Assembly: GCA_951799445.1 (NCBI GenBank)
Contig: OX637287.1
Span: 4,154,001-4,218,000 of the forward strand
Source of the DNA: Pseudisothecium myosuroides
Taxonomy: Eukaryota > Streptophyta > Bryopsida > Hypnales > Lembophyllaceae
DNA length: 64,000 bases
Direction of reading: 5' to 3'
Within the stretch, counting starts at the first letter, position 1. Each line of letters begins with the position of its first letter. Below, piece by piece: positions 13,488 through 25,472 of this stretch. Both the position numbers and the translations under genes were made by a program. The notes below the pieces were generated by a model. That model was given only the letters and a program-made list of their open reading frames with translations. It made no database searches and had not been told where the DNA came from.

Positions 13488-14229
13488 GCGCCAGTCAGTG
13501 TAGAGCTTTTGATACACAGAGAAAGTAGTTTTTTTCCCCCCATTTCAACCTTTGTGTAAGTCAGGACAGGGCACCGGGCACATGCCCTTTGTAACATTAC
13601 CCCCCACGATTCCTTTTTCTTATTTTGCCCTTTGTTGCAAAAATGTTCAGTAAAGAGTCCACACTTCTCCATACATGTGTGCACTTCGCCATTGTGATGC
13701 TCTACATGGAAAGTGGTTCTCTCATTTCAAAATCTGCTCTTTTGTTTCCTCTAACCTTATTACTCTTGCTTTGGACTTGGGAGAGTAAATGGTTTCTCTG
13801 AGGTTTTGGAGAGCGAGAATATGAAGCTGATGATAATCTTGAGTGTTCCCGCTTTTGGTATTAACAAAACTAAGTTATACTGGGAACTGTAGGGCTTTCT
13901 TATTTGATTCTTGAACTGATGGTTGTATGGACTTCATTCTAAGACTATTTCTAGGTCTGTTGTGTGGCACGCCCCATTTGTAGTTTCAAATACCTGAGCA
14001 TATCCACTCCTGTAAGAGATTTTAGGCCTCTTGGGTTTGGAGGAGCATTTCATTGCAAAGCACATGTATGGTGTTTTTCCCTGCAATGGCCCATGTGAAG
14101 CTCGATCACATCGATAATTCGATACTGGTTGACTATACTGTACTGTACATGTCTTTAACCTAATGTTGTGGTAATAAAATACTCAGGTTTGACATCAATG
14201 TTGAAGTGAAAGAATCCTCCCCAAAATTA
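13488..14229 (+). terminator. 3' UTR and polyadenylation region of the NCoR-like gene
   Basis: After the TAG stop the sequence is T-rich and non-coding. A canonical AATAAA lies at about 14173-14178 and is the best poly(A) signal seen, implying a 3' UTR of roughly 0.7 kb. The part from about 14020 onward is shared with the rearranged copy at 49.23 kb. Confidence 0.5.
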
Positions 14230-14660
14230 ATTCAAATTTGATAGTAGAGGTGATCAACCATGAAAAGAATTTCATGTTTGAAGTTTCTCATCACAGCTTT
14301 CAACAAAATAATACTCCAGTTCTTGCAAGCTATCAGTACTCCGTATTGCAATAAGAACCATGCTCAAATTCTTGTATGGAAAGTACTCTGTACTACAATA
14401 AGAACCATACTCAAATTCTTGCATGGAAAGTCTTAGATACAAATACATTTCTTGATGGCAATTATAGTTGACACCTGGATATTAGCTACATCTACATGTA
14501 TGTGCAATTTTGAACCACATGAAAACATAAACAACCTACATGTGCAAAAAACAAGTAAAATAAATCTCTAAACATTGGGTTCAAAAAATGGACCTAAATA
14601 AGATAAAATCTACATTAGCTATATAAAAGACAGTGGCGTGTCTAAGCAAACTCATGTATG
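14020..14660 (+). repeat. Gene 3' flank duplicated at 49.23-50.07 kb
   Basis: This stretch aligns by eye with 49230-50068, with many substitutions (roughly 80-85% identical) and small indels. The distal copy has about 325 bp (near 49526-49855) that is absent here. The homology stops just before the lipase stop codon at the distal copy, whereas here the sequence runs into unrelated AT-rich DNA. Confidence 0.75.
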
Positions 14661-17600
14661 AAATTGGTCCTAGGAGGCCATGTATGAATGCAAAATTAAT
14701 GGTAAAATTGAACTCACTTAAGTTATAAGTCCTTACAAATTGTTAACATTGTTACAAGTCCATCAACTTTTAGTACATAGTCTTTTCTTCCACATAGTAC
14801 TATTTTAGTACTTGCAACTAGTCCATAATACTTGCAATAGTACTTTTAATTGTTGATTTTTCCTCAACAACTGAGATTGTTTCACTACAAAGTTCTCAAA
14901 GTATTCAATGTCTAAAATCCAATTTTTGGCAAAAGACTATACCTACCTTTCTGAATGAGAAAATTGCAACATCATCTTGGTAGCATCGAGAACATCTTTA
15001 GGCAATCCAAATAAATAGAGACAGAAGCTAAAAAGTGGGAGTGAACTTGGGAGTTGGTATCACTTGAAGCCGTGGGCGGATAAGCAACATAAATTATCTT
15101 GAATTGCCATGATCAACAAATAGCTTGCATACAATGCGGGAAATAGACATCCATTCATATTCATTCAATGACAAAGTTGTAGTGCAATTTGAGCATATCT
15201 CTAATGCTACCTATGACTTTCTAAGAATTTTTTAAGCTTGATAAAATAGCTAAGATTATAGTGTGAATCTATAGTATTCTACCTTTCATTTCAATTATGG
15301 TTTTATTTTAATTTCGGTTGTATGTCATTCACGATTTTAGTTCAGTTTAGGTTTTACCCCAGCAACATCTTTGTTTTTTTGGTTTGGGTTGTATTAGGTT
15401 TGGGAATTACATTGCAATTTGGTGTATATTGCAAGGTTCATATGTGACTAACTTTCAATATATTTGAGTATGACTTTTGTATTGTCAATTTCAATAGGTA
15501 GATTTCTGATCACCATGGACTTTGAATTATCATTTTCTTTCAAAGAACCTAATGTGGTGCCTTTATTGTTCGGTGATGGGGGTCCTAAGAAGTGTGGAAG
15601 ATGAGCGGATGTTCGATCAAGAGTGTTTAATATCCCAAAAGTGAGTTTTGAATCACTTAACAAAAACACTTGGCTTTGAGTTGCACCTCGGTTTTGTTGA
15701 TTCTGTTACGCCCATTTGAAAACATTGTCTATATTGTGGTGCTATCGACGATACTTTTGCGTTAGTTCTAATCATGTGCTTCTAGTGGATTGTAGTTCAA
15801 TTTATGTGTTTTGGAATCAATGCCAAGCGTACCCAGCTTCTGATTGTAATCTTGTTACCTAACCCTCTAGCATTGTGCGGACTTTCATGTTTTGGGCCCC
15901 TGTTAGGAAGCTTGCAAGTAAGGTCGCATATGTCGTTTTGGATCATGTTTATAGCTGATTAAGAATTTCACCTATCGATATAAATTCAAATTTAAAGCTT
16001 GTATATATTTAAAGAAAAATATATTATGATATTTTTTATTTTTTGTAAATGCCAATCACTCTATAACTTTCCGTGCTACCTTTTTAGATCTTTCATATTA
16101 GTTTTCACTACCCAAAATTCTAGAAAAAGGTTGTAATAAGGTCTCTCTCCTTAATCAAATTGAGCTTGATTAGTTTGCCTATCAATTGGTGTTATTATGT
16201 AAATAAATACTACGACTCTATTTCCATATAATTTAATCTTAAAGGTTTGGGATATAGTTGAATTTACAAAGAAGATTTCATCTTATATGAATTTCAATAA
16301 TTTGAGTTAGAATCCAAGCAAGATGATGGTAAACTGACATGATTAAACAAGAGGAATTAGTTTTTAGTTCTATGGTTCATTTGAATCAATGGTGTGGAAT
16401 ATTAGTGATTTAGAAGATGAAATTTTTTTGCAAAGGACTTCATTTTATTTATTACAAATCATTTTTGGCCTTGGGATGTGACATGTATGTTGGTGAAAAA
16501 TCTACTCTATGGATGAACCAAATCCAACCTTCCTAAACCAACTAAAATTAGATATGTTGTTTGAAACTAAGTAATATATTAAAATCTTTATAAAAGCTAA
16601 CTTATCTTGTATACTCATTCCTACAAGATATAAGACTTTCCGAAAAACAAAATTATACTCACATTTATTCAAACATAGTATTGAGATTGTGCTTCCAAAA
16701 GATAATATTTGAATAAAATCCTAATTAACCTAAACATGGTATTGGTAGAAACCATAAGTACCAATCTTATTTCTACAATATCTATTATTTGATTCAAGAA
16801 TGTCTATCATGCACCTTTCATTAATACTACAAACTTACATGCACACAAATGAACCATTATGAGTTTGAAATTCTCTTGCTATTAAATAAAAATCTCTTCT
16901 AATCAGTTAATCCCAAGAGATTGACAATCTTAGACCAACTTTTGTTACAATCAATTTGCAAATGTAAAACCCTAAAATGGATTCTAAACAACCAAACAAT
17001 AAAGCAATGTATGTGACTCAAATTTCATGACAAATTTCAAACTACAAAAGACATACATATCATATTATCACTTGGTAATTTCTATAGAAGGAGTGAATTA
17101 CAAAGTAATTTTAATCCATACCGATAAATTGTTAATCAGCAAGCATAAAACCACAAAAAATTTGGATTCACAAAAAATACATCACTGGGAGACCAAGAGA
17201 GAATGTCCGCAGTCCAAATAATATTCTTCGGGGCATTACGGGTTTTGGGTTAAGTGCAATCAATACCCTACAACAACTACCATACTCTACTAGCAATAGA
17301 CATCCTCGACTGCAAGCGTAGAAAGCAAAGCAAGCATCCACTACCAACAAATTAATCTTAGGTCAAACCATTTTGGGGCCTAGAGGGATAGCAACATGAC
17401 AATTCCAATTAGACCTTGAGTTATGCTACAATTGCCACTCCAGTACTCCCAATGACAAGCTCAAATGCTCTACAAGGAAGCCAGAGAAGCTTTGAGATCT
17501 TGCAACTCTTGCCACCAACCTTCCAACTTCAACCTGCTGAGTACTTACTGGAGTGTGAGCTGCAAAGTTTTGTTTGAACTCCATTGATTGTTTTTGCGCT

Positions 17601-17950
17601 TCCACACAAATGACAACGAATCATACTAAACGCAAGCCAAGGGGTCAAAGACATTTGCAGATATTTTCGGTGACATATGAGACTTCAACATGGGCATAGG
17701 GTTTAGGAATTCCAATTCAATGAACAATACATCTATGTTCACTTGCCTGACAACAAATTGAATGTGCCTACTATGGAGCAAATAAAGGACGTGCACTTTA
17801 CATTGCAGAGATTGAGGCAGTAAGCTTGAGATGACAAACTTAAAATAACCAACATCACTTGCACTTAGGGTTGATATAACAAGCTAAAATACTACATTGC
17901 ATTTGTAACACCTAATGATGCAGTTGAGGTTAGGTTACATACCAACAATT
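14661..17950. other. AT-rich intergenic DNA
   Basis: No coding region, RNA gene or repeat was recognised in this stretch. Reading frames are short and low in complexity. It could hold decayed transposon sequence without recognisable ends. Confidence 0.4.
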
Positions 17951-18836
17951 TTAAGCAACACTGTCTGCTAGCATCGCCTTTGCCACTTTCACCATCACGA
18001 GCACTGTAGCCCATACAACATCGTACGTGCTATTCTGTGAGACATCTTCTTTAAACTCGGCCAACGTGATGTCACAAATGTTGGCGACCGCATTTTTCAA
18101 CAGGTGTCTGACAACATTTCTCATTTGCATCCAGGTGAGGCACTTATACCACTGCTTCATGGCAGTATCGCACTACAAGAAAACAGTGTCCGAATTGACA
18201 CGTCGTAATTGACTAAAATGTCCGAAATGATAGAATTATGTCAAAGAAATGTCCAAATTGACAAAAAAATTGACAAAAAAATTGACAAAAAAATGTCCGA
18301 ATTGACATTGCTCCCTTGTAGTGTCAGACTCCAATTCACTGACCACAAACGGCTTGAACATTGTTGACAATGCAGAGGTCAAATTGGCCCGATACGTAGG
18401 TGAAGTGTATTTATTCTTTGCGCCAGAAATTGCCTCAAACACGTCACCAAATTCGCCCAGGCCGTCTTGCAACAAGACTGTGTTAAGTTTCTCAGTAAAG
18501 TACCAATCAAACTTGACCATCAGTTCCGCGACCCTTAGCATGGGGATCGTAAAACTTGGCACAATCTTTGTGAGAGTATCCCATCGGCCATCAAGAGGAT
18601 TTGTCTACTAGATCGGAAACTTGCAAGTTGACTGCAAGCTTGGAAGAGGCGTAAACCACCACGTGATCAACTTGTGGATTTTCTAGAGGACCCGCTATCT
18701 CTTCATAAACGTGATAGGCCTCTGCATTGGGAGTCGTCACCCTTGCCCAAGCAGGTGAAAATTTGGAGCAATCGAACCTATCCCCAGCTGTGTGATGGTA
18801 CTCCGTGGACGTACTCAAAGCTGCCATCCATGCCAT
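17951..18836 (-). pseudogene. Broken unrecognised minus-strand ORF, split by a MITE
   Basis: Read on the minus strand, three open pieces (18836-18591, 18562-18324, 18169-17951) form one protein of roughly 240 residues. The first join needs a 1-nt frameshift correction near 18605. The second needs removal of the 153-bp element at 18171-18323 plus one 3-bp target copy, after which the frame is exactly continuous. The product looks mostly helical and soluble and I do not recognise a family. It lies downstream of a CACTA DUF4216 fragment on the same strand, so it may be part of the same decayed transposon or a captured gene. Confidence 0.5.
18171..18323. mobile_element. 153-bp En/Spm-type (CACTA) MITE
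   Basis: The left end begins CACTACAAGAAAA, identical to the known 13-bp terminus of the En/Spm transposon. The right end is the inverse CTTGTAGTG. The subterminal motif TGTCCGAATTGACA occurs near both ends in opposite orientation, like transposase-binding subterminal repeats. The interior has tandem TTGACAAAAAAA units. Flanking triplets TCG and TCA could be a 3-bp target duplication with one mismatch. It is non-autonomous and interrupts the ORF described above. Confidence 0.85.
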
Positions 18837-19570
18837 CTAACTTAATTTCACACAAAATGAACAGAATCCAAACCAAAGCTTTGAAACCGCATACACACAA
18901 AAACTCATTCGGATCGGACTCCAAACACTCTAAACCCCAATTCCGAAAAGTGTTGGAATACAACCGAGTACATATTAAGGTTTCATTACTTTTGGATGAC
19001 CTTCAACTATAGGACTATTCATTCATCTAGTTGTTTAGTTTAGGATTAAACTAATGTGTATATAATCTAGGCTTAAGCCTTGGTTAAGTAGTGCATTCTT
19101 TTATCACGACTATCATTGTTTGTTTAGCACTACGTTTCTACATGGCAACAGAGCTACAGAATAGATCCTCTAGTTAAGTCATAGACACTTGAATGATTAA
19201 GTTTCTAGTCTCTGTAGTACCTCAGTCGTAACAAGTTAGACAGACACTCTAAGTTACTGCAACTTTCTTTATACTGTTAAGCCGATATTGTTAGACGCCA
19301 GGTTGACAAAATCGAATGTCCCAGAGAAATTCACGTCCGATTTCCGGATGTCTGCACGCAACAAACGAGTGTCGGGGGTGGATAAAAATGCGGTAAAAAA
19401 AAATTACCACGGGATAAAACGGGCGCGGCAGACGGCGGGCAGGCTGACAGCTGGTTGGGTGGGGCTGATGGGCGGGCTAGCATTCCTAGCAATCAGTCGG
19501 GGCCAACGGGCGGGCAAGTGGGCGGATGGGCCACTAGGGGTGGGACAGGGCGGGTATTGGGGCAAGAATT
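18837..19570. other. Intergenic stretch with a GC-rich patch
   Basis: No gene is recognised. The part at about 19400-19560 is unusually G-rich for this area, with repeated GGGCGGG and GGCGGGC words, next to AT-rich repeats. Its origin is unknown. Confidence 0.35.
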
Positions 19571-20125
19571 TTCAATTTTTTCCCATTTGAAATTCATCTT
19601 CTTCTGAATAATAAAAATGGGAATGAAATGGACCAAGGCCCCTTAATGAACCAAATTTGAAAATGTCATGCATTTTCCTACGTGAATGCTTACATTTTTT
19701 TAAAGAAGATGTAATTACACTTAGAATTTAGATTTCACAAGAATATTCAATTTGTTTCGATTCAAAATTCATCTTCTTGTGAATTACTAAAAAATTGGGA
19801 ATGAAATGGGCCATGGCCCCTTAATGGCCCAAATTTGAAAATGTAATACCTTTTCATACATGAATGCTTACATTTTTTTAAAGGAAGATGTAATTATACT
19901 TAGGATTTAGATTTCACAAAAATATTCAATTTGTTCCCATTTGAAATTTATCTTCTTGTGAATTAAAAAAAATGGGAATAAAATGGGCCCTTTAATAGCC
20001 CAAATTTGAAAATGTCATGCCTTTTCATATAGGAATGCTTATATTTTTTTAAAGGAAGATGTAATTAAACTTAGAATTTAGATTTCATAAGAATATTCAT
20101 TTTGATCCCATTTGAAATTCATCCA
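19571..20125. repeat. Tandem repeat, about 176-bp unit, 3.1 copies
   Basis: Units begin at about 19571, 19746, 19925 and 20096, giving spacings of 175, 179 and 171 bp. Each contains a TTCAATTT...CCATTTGAAATTCATCTTC start, a GGGAATGAAATGG core, a CCCAAATTTGAAAATGTCATG segment and an AGGAAGATGTAATTA segment. The units differ at many positions, so the array is old. The unit length is in the size range of plant satellites. Confidence 0.85.
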
Positions 20126-20902
20126 CTGTAAGAAAATGGAGGTAAATGTGACTGCGAAGTCACAGGAATCCGAAACTGTAGGCATGGGGGTGATTGTCCC
20201 TCTCTAATTGTACGCTCTGCACTTTGTGGATCAGGTCCAGTCACCTTGCAATCGCGGATGCAACTGGGGGATGAAGACTGGATAGAAAAGTAGGCTTCTT
20301 TTGCGTATTTCCTTTCCTGGTTCATTTCTTTTATTGCAAGAAGGTTAAAGTCATTTTTTAGGACTTGGCATCACTAAGACACAATTGTGACGTGACTAGA
20401 GATTTGCTGAAGGCAATTTTGGAGCCTATTTCACGCTGCCTACGTGGATTACTTGGGCTGACATCTCTGCACTTTAGGAGTGAGTCGTTACGGAGTCACA
20501 GTGAGTTGAAATTTGCCACTTCAAGGCGCTTTGTGATGACTAGGACCTGAGTTCCTCGGAATTGCTGTGCAACTTCGAAGCAATTTTTGGACATAATGGA
20601 GGGGGGGTGGAGTACTCATTTTCACGTTGCACACCTACCAAAGTAGGGAAGTTGTAGGTATGCAACACAGGTGACTATGGCAACGCTGTGAACACATTCA
20701 ATGGGGAACATATAGGGGGACAGAGACTGCAAACAAACTGGAAAATGAGCCCTTTACTTCGCTGTGGATACATGAACATCAAAAGGTGTTTAGTCACAAG
20801 TTAAATTGGTTAGGGAGTGCCCATGGTGCGACTCCATTGCGACTGGGTCGACTAAATACAGACTTACGCGACACTATGACACAACTGCACAGCCCTTGAC
20901 CA
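20126..20902. other. Unassigned DNA between tandem array and CACTA fragment
   Basis: No gene recognised. A short plus-strand frame at 20365-20550 has no family resemblance. The stretch separates two minus-strand protein fragments (20903-21565 and 17951-18836) and could be an intron or an insertion between them. Confidence 0.35.
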
Positions 20903-21565
20903 CTAGTACCGACCTTGCGCCAACAAATTGTTTTCCTTAGACAATTCAATGGCCCCAACAAGATTTGCCGCCTCTAGAGGAACTAGCATCATTTGCAGAG
21001 CAATCAGGCCGGCATTCTCCGAGGTAGTGGTGATGAAGGCATTTGTTTTGTCCACGACCTCCTGCCTTGCTCTTGCTTCTTTCTGTAAGATAACTTTCCA
21101 TCCAGATTTGCCTGCAACATCTGAGAAAAATACTTGCATAGCCTAGTTGGGAAAGATGAAGGAATTTGCCGTACAAGGTAACATATGGCGAAAGTTTACA
21201 AGTAGGAAACCAACATCGTCTCGCGTATAAGTTGCATTCCCTCGATTGTCTTGGTCCTTCGCCCAATCACAACACAGTAGAATGATTTCTGTAGCAAGAC
21301 CTTTGTAATCCAGCATCAATATGTCTTTTAGCACCCTGACATAGTTCACAAGTAAGTCCACAGCTCCCGCCAAAGCTTGTTCAAATATCGATGCCACGCC
21401 GCTGTTGTAGCTGCACAATCCGACTATAGTTGCATCGTCCACGTAGAAGTGGTTTCTAAAAGTGGTGATCCCGGAGTACCTCATGGCCCTCTGCAAGGAC
21501 CTTGCGCTTAGCAACAAGCGATCGAGGTCCTCAGGCTTGCGCATATGGGTAATTGCAAGAAACAT
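20903..21565 (-). pseudogene. CACTA transposase fragment (DUF4216 domain)
   Basis: The minus-strand translation shows the DUF4216 signature of plant CACTA TNP2-like proteins. There is a YSG...NHFYVDD...YNSGV segment, then RVLKDILMLDY with a CDWAKDQDNRG stretch, then DDVGFLLVNF and a QVFFSDVAGKSGWKVILQK ending. An in-frame TAG at 21143-21145 sits where family members read Gln, so it looks like a CAG-to-TAG change. The upstream side is cut by the foldback element at 21553. The transposase is inactive, and no ends of its parent transposon were found. Confidence 0.75.
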
Positions 21566-22623
21566 TTGTACTGTCTAATTGCATTTTTTTTGGACCGCTA
21601 TAACTTTTGTTATAAATTTTGATTTATAGGTTCAATGCCAAAACCAAAAAAAGTCTTGCTAGATGTCCTGATTGTAATTGTATCCCTTATTTTTCAAAAA
21701 TTAAAAAAAAATCAATTTATATTTAAAATTCAATTTTGTTAATTTGTCATACTTTGGCATTTAGGGATTTTTAGTACTATTGAGCGGTTTAAATTAATGA
21801 TTTTCAGTTGAAATTTCTATGGTATGTTTTTCTAGTAGGTAGACATATTCCTACCAAAGATCATTCAAAAATACATTATTTTATATCCTCCATAGATGTG
21901 CAAATAGGCCTCCCTTGCGTGCGCACTTCTAAACATTAGAGATGGTTTTGACTTCATTTTTTTGGTCAAATCTCATCACCAAGAAGTCCTCCCAAATGGC
22001 CAATTTTTAGTTTTGTTCAAAATTGTTTTTCCTATTTTCTACAAATTAAAATGTCAAAGGATGTATTTTCCTCTTCACTAGAATAGTCTGCAGAATTGTC
22101 CCAAAAAATATATCCTTCAATATTTTAATTTGTAGAAAATAGGAAAAACAATTTTGAACAAAACTAAGAACTGGCCATTTGGGAGGACTTCTTGGTGATG
22201 AGATTTGACCAAAAAAATGAAGTCAAAACCATCTCTAATGTTTAGAAGTGCGCACGCAAGGGAGGCCTATTTGCACATCTATGGAGGATATAAAATAATG
22301 TATTTTTGAATGATCTTTGGTAGGAATATGTCTACCTACTAGAAAAACATGCCATAGAAATTTCAACTGAAAATCATTAATTTAAATCACTCAATAGTGC
22401 TAAAACCCCCTAAATGCCAAAGTGTGACAAATTAACAAAATTGAATTTTAAATATAAATTGATTTTTTTTTATTTCTGAAAAATGAGGGATACAATTACA
22501 ATCAAGACATCTAAGAAGCATTTTTTTGGTTTTGGCATTGAACCTATAAATCAAAAGTTATAGCAATAGTTATAGTGGTCCAAAAAAAACCCGCAACCAG
22601 ACAGTACAAGTGTTTTTTTGCAA
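21553..22623. mobile_element. 1.07-kb foldback element with ~520-bp inverted arms
   Basis: The two halves are near-perfect inverted copies: arms of about 518 bp (21553-22070 and 22107-22623) around a loop of about 36 bp. By eye, identity is above 90%. The ends read TTGCAAGAAACATTTG and its inverse. The same terminal motif bounds the 715-bp element at 23622. No target duplication was evident. It has no coding capacity, and a transcript through it would form a very long hairpin. It lies at the 5' edge of the DUF4216 fragment. Confidence 0.9.
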
Positions 22624-23621
22624 TCATCCTACTTCACTTGTTAAAGATAAAGTGGCAAATTTTTTATTTGATTGTCTTGATTAAAAGATATTTGCATTCA
22701 AAGTTGGGGGAAAAGTTTTTTTTGACACTATCCTAAAATTTTAGATGACTTTGACTTCCATTTGTGGGAATTTTTTGCACAATCTAATATATTGAATTAA
22801 AAAATTTATTATATATTTTAAATCATGTTAGGAATACTTCCATTAGATTTTTGAGACTTTAAACACTCCAATTTATTTTTTGCAATACAACTCTATGTTG
22901 TGAAAAATGACAATACATTGCAAGGAGTTTTTCTACCTCATTTTTTCAAATTTCAAATCCCAATGGCCGATTGAATGATTCAATCATTAATTACAAAATT
23001 CCAAAAACAAAATTGAAAAAAACATTTTCTACATTCTATGCAAATTTGAAGGCCTAGGCTATCACCTAAATATCAAATGCTAGTAGGCAACTTCAAAAAC
23101 CAAGTTCCACAATGTCCTCATTGAAGCTAGCATGTTCCCGTCTGAAATCCATCTACGTTCGTAACATTAGGAACACCAAAGTTTTCCCCTTCACTATACA
23201 ATATTGTACTTCTCAACAAGGATTTCCGGCCGCCTGTAAATGTTAAAAGTAATTGAAGTGTATTCTTTCCTTTGCAAAGACATTTTAAATTGGCAGAATT
23301 TGCTCTAGAAGGCAAAACCGGCCCTCCTTGCAAATTCTGAATTCCAAGACTGATTTTGCCAATTTAAAATGTCATGTACATGTTGCATATATACGGAGAT
23401 GTACATTGCCTATGTACAATACAAAAACCAGACATACATACATTCTTTGTAATAGTGTTTGGAAGTAGATTGAGTAGATACTCTTGGTGTCACTGGTCGC
23501 TACAATCGTCAATAATGAGATAGAACATGAGAGTAAAAACCGGTCTGCAGAAAGATGCAGTTTCTAAATTTTTGCTCCCAAATAAGATGAAGTATAGCAT
23601 ATTCGTAATACATAAGGATCG
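22624..23621. other. AT-rich spacer with a small inverted repeat
   Basis: No gene recognised. A perfect 17-bp inverted repeat (GACATTTTAAATTGGCA) lies at 23279-23295 and 23357-23373, with a 61-bp loop. The rest is AT-rich without visible structure. Confidence 0.4.
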
Positions 23622-24336
23622 TTGCAAGAAACACTTGCTGATTTTGGCTCAAAATGGCCATAGTATTCAAGTATTGTGACTTTTGGAATAACTTTTTTTT
23701 AAATTTAAAAAAACATGGATAATCTATAAAACATTCAAAAAAGTATATGTGTGAAAATTCAAGCCTAAATTTATCACTAAAAGTTATGCACAATCAAAGA
23801 ATGTTGAAAAATGCAAGGAAATAGATACTTTGGAATTTTGTTTTCAGAAAATAGTAAAAGAAGTCAGAAAATCCCCCCCAAAAGTCATTTTTTTAACTTG
23901 AAGATGCTCCTTCAGTCCTTCTCGATTATTTTCATCTTTGAAAAAATAAAATTGTGTTTTCTGCACTTGTGCAAAGGTAGTGCACTTTGAGGACATGTGG
24001 AAGGTTGACAATTTATGATTTAAAAAAATCCTTTGTGGACTTGTATAACTTTAGTAGAAGTACTTGTTTTCCAATTTTGAGCTTCAAATTTGCAATTTTG
24101 GGTCAAAAATAATACGGAAACCCTCCAAAATGTCCAAGGTAGACATCCAATTGGGGCTTGATTAAAAATAGTAAAATAATTTTAAAAAATCCCAAAAATT
24201 ATTCAACATTTGCAACTACCACATATATCTTTACTTCAAGTTTCATAGAAAATGAACAAATAATGCAAAAGTTATGAGCAAAAAACCACCTATCCAAGGT
24301 CAAGGGGACAAAAAAAAGGACAAGTGTTTCTTGCAA
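23622..24336. mobile_element. 715-bp non-autonomous element with TTGCAAGAAACACTTG ends
   Basis: It begins TTGCAAGAAACACTTG at 23622 and ends with the exact inverse CAAGTGTTTCTTGCAA at 24336. These termini are shared (one or two mismatches) with the foldback at 21553-22623, so the two belong to one family with different interiors. There is no coding capacity and no clear target duplication. Superfamily unassigned. Confidence 0.75.
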
Positions 24337-25042
24337 TCACCTAGAAGTTCTTAGTAACCAGTCAAAAAGAATTTCACTTTTGGCACCTTATGCATGCAGC
24401 AAATCCTCCTTCAAAAATGAATAGAAGAAAGCAAGACCTTGGCAAAAAAACTTAAGGGTTTGCCAAGATACTACTAAGAGATGCGAACTCCTTTGATCTC
24501 TCAAAGAAATGAGAACAGCCTTAGTAAAAACAAAATTTCAAAAGGCGCATACCAAATTTAAAAAATGCATTGATGATTATGTTTTTGTTGATGTTGCTGC
24601 AACCTCTACTAGAGGAAGGGGTGTTTTAAGCACGTTTTTCAATCAAAAACCGCATACTTAAAGTGCAAGACTTTTAAGTAATTTTTACTTAAAATGTTAT
24701 GTCTGGGACACGCTTGAAAGGACATTGTTGAAAGTCCACAACATGACTTTTAAGGAGAGTGAATTGTGTCTTTTAAATTTACAACACCAAAAAGAATAAA
24801 TTATTGGAACTCCTAGATTGTTGAGGGTGTTGACACTTGTCCAGCATCCAATGCTTGGGATGGCACATTCGAAGTGTATAATGCAGTTTTTTCTTCCAAT
24901 CGGCATTTCTTTTAACTGGAATATATTAAAGGATATTCTCATGTAAATAACAGGTTCAACCAATCGGAGCAGTTCTCTTTCATTTATCATATGCCATATT
25001 CTTAAACAATTCTTTTCAAGCCTCCTTTTTTTATTTTGTGAG
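24337..25042. other. Unassigned AT-rich DNA left of the large CACTA element
   Basis: No gene or repeat recognised. A minus-strand frame at 24697-24990 has no protein-like features that I can assign. Confidence 0.35.
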
Positions 25043-25472
25043 CACTAGAATTCAATTCTGTTGTGTACCATAATTCAAAGAAATAAACAAACTTTATTCA
25101 TGTCAACACCAGAAATTGTTGAGGTGCAACGGAGGAGCGATTGTCGCATTAATATGTGGCCTACAAAATGTCTGTGATCTGCAATGTGTTGCTGTCCATT
25201 GAGGCAGTCCCTCCTCAATGGCTTACTGCTAGAAAACAACGACTGCCTCTATTGTGGCCTAAATATTCTCCTCGCCCTACCAAACAAAAATGCCACATGC
25301 TGTAGAACAGTCTCTGAGCATGCACTTCTAGAAATATAAGTTGCAAACATACTCTATGTACATACTCAATTTTTTCAATTACACTTGCCTTAGTTTAACT
25401 GTACTATGGCCGCATTGGAATTGCATGCCTTTGCACTTCCTGATGAAAGCCAAAAGCGTGTTTCTTCTTTCG

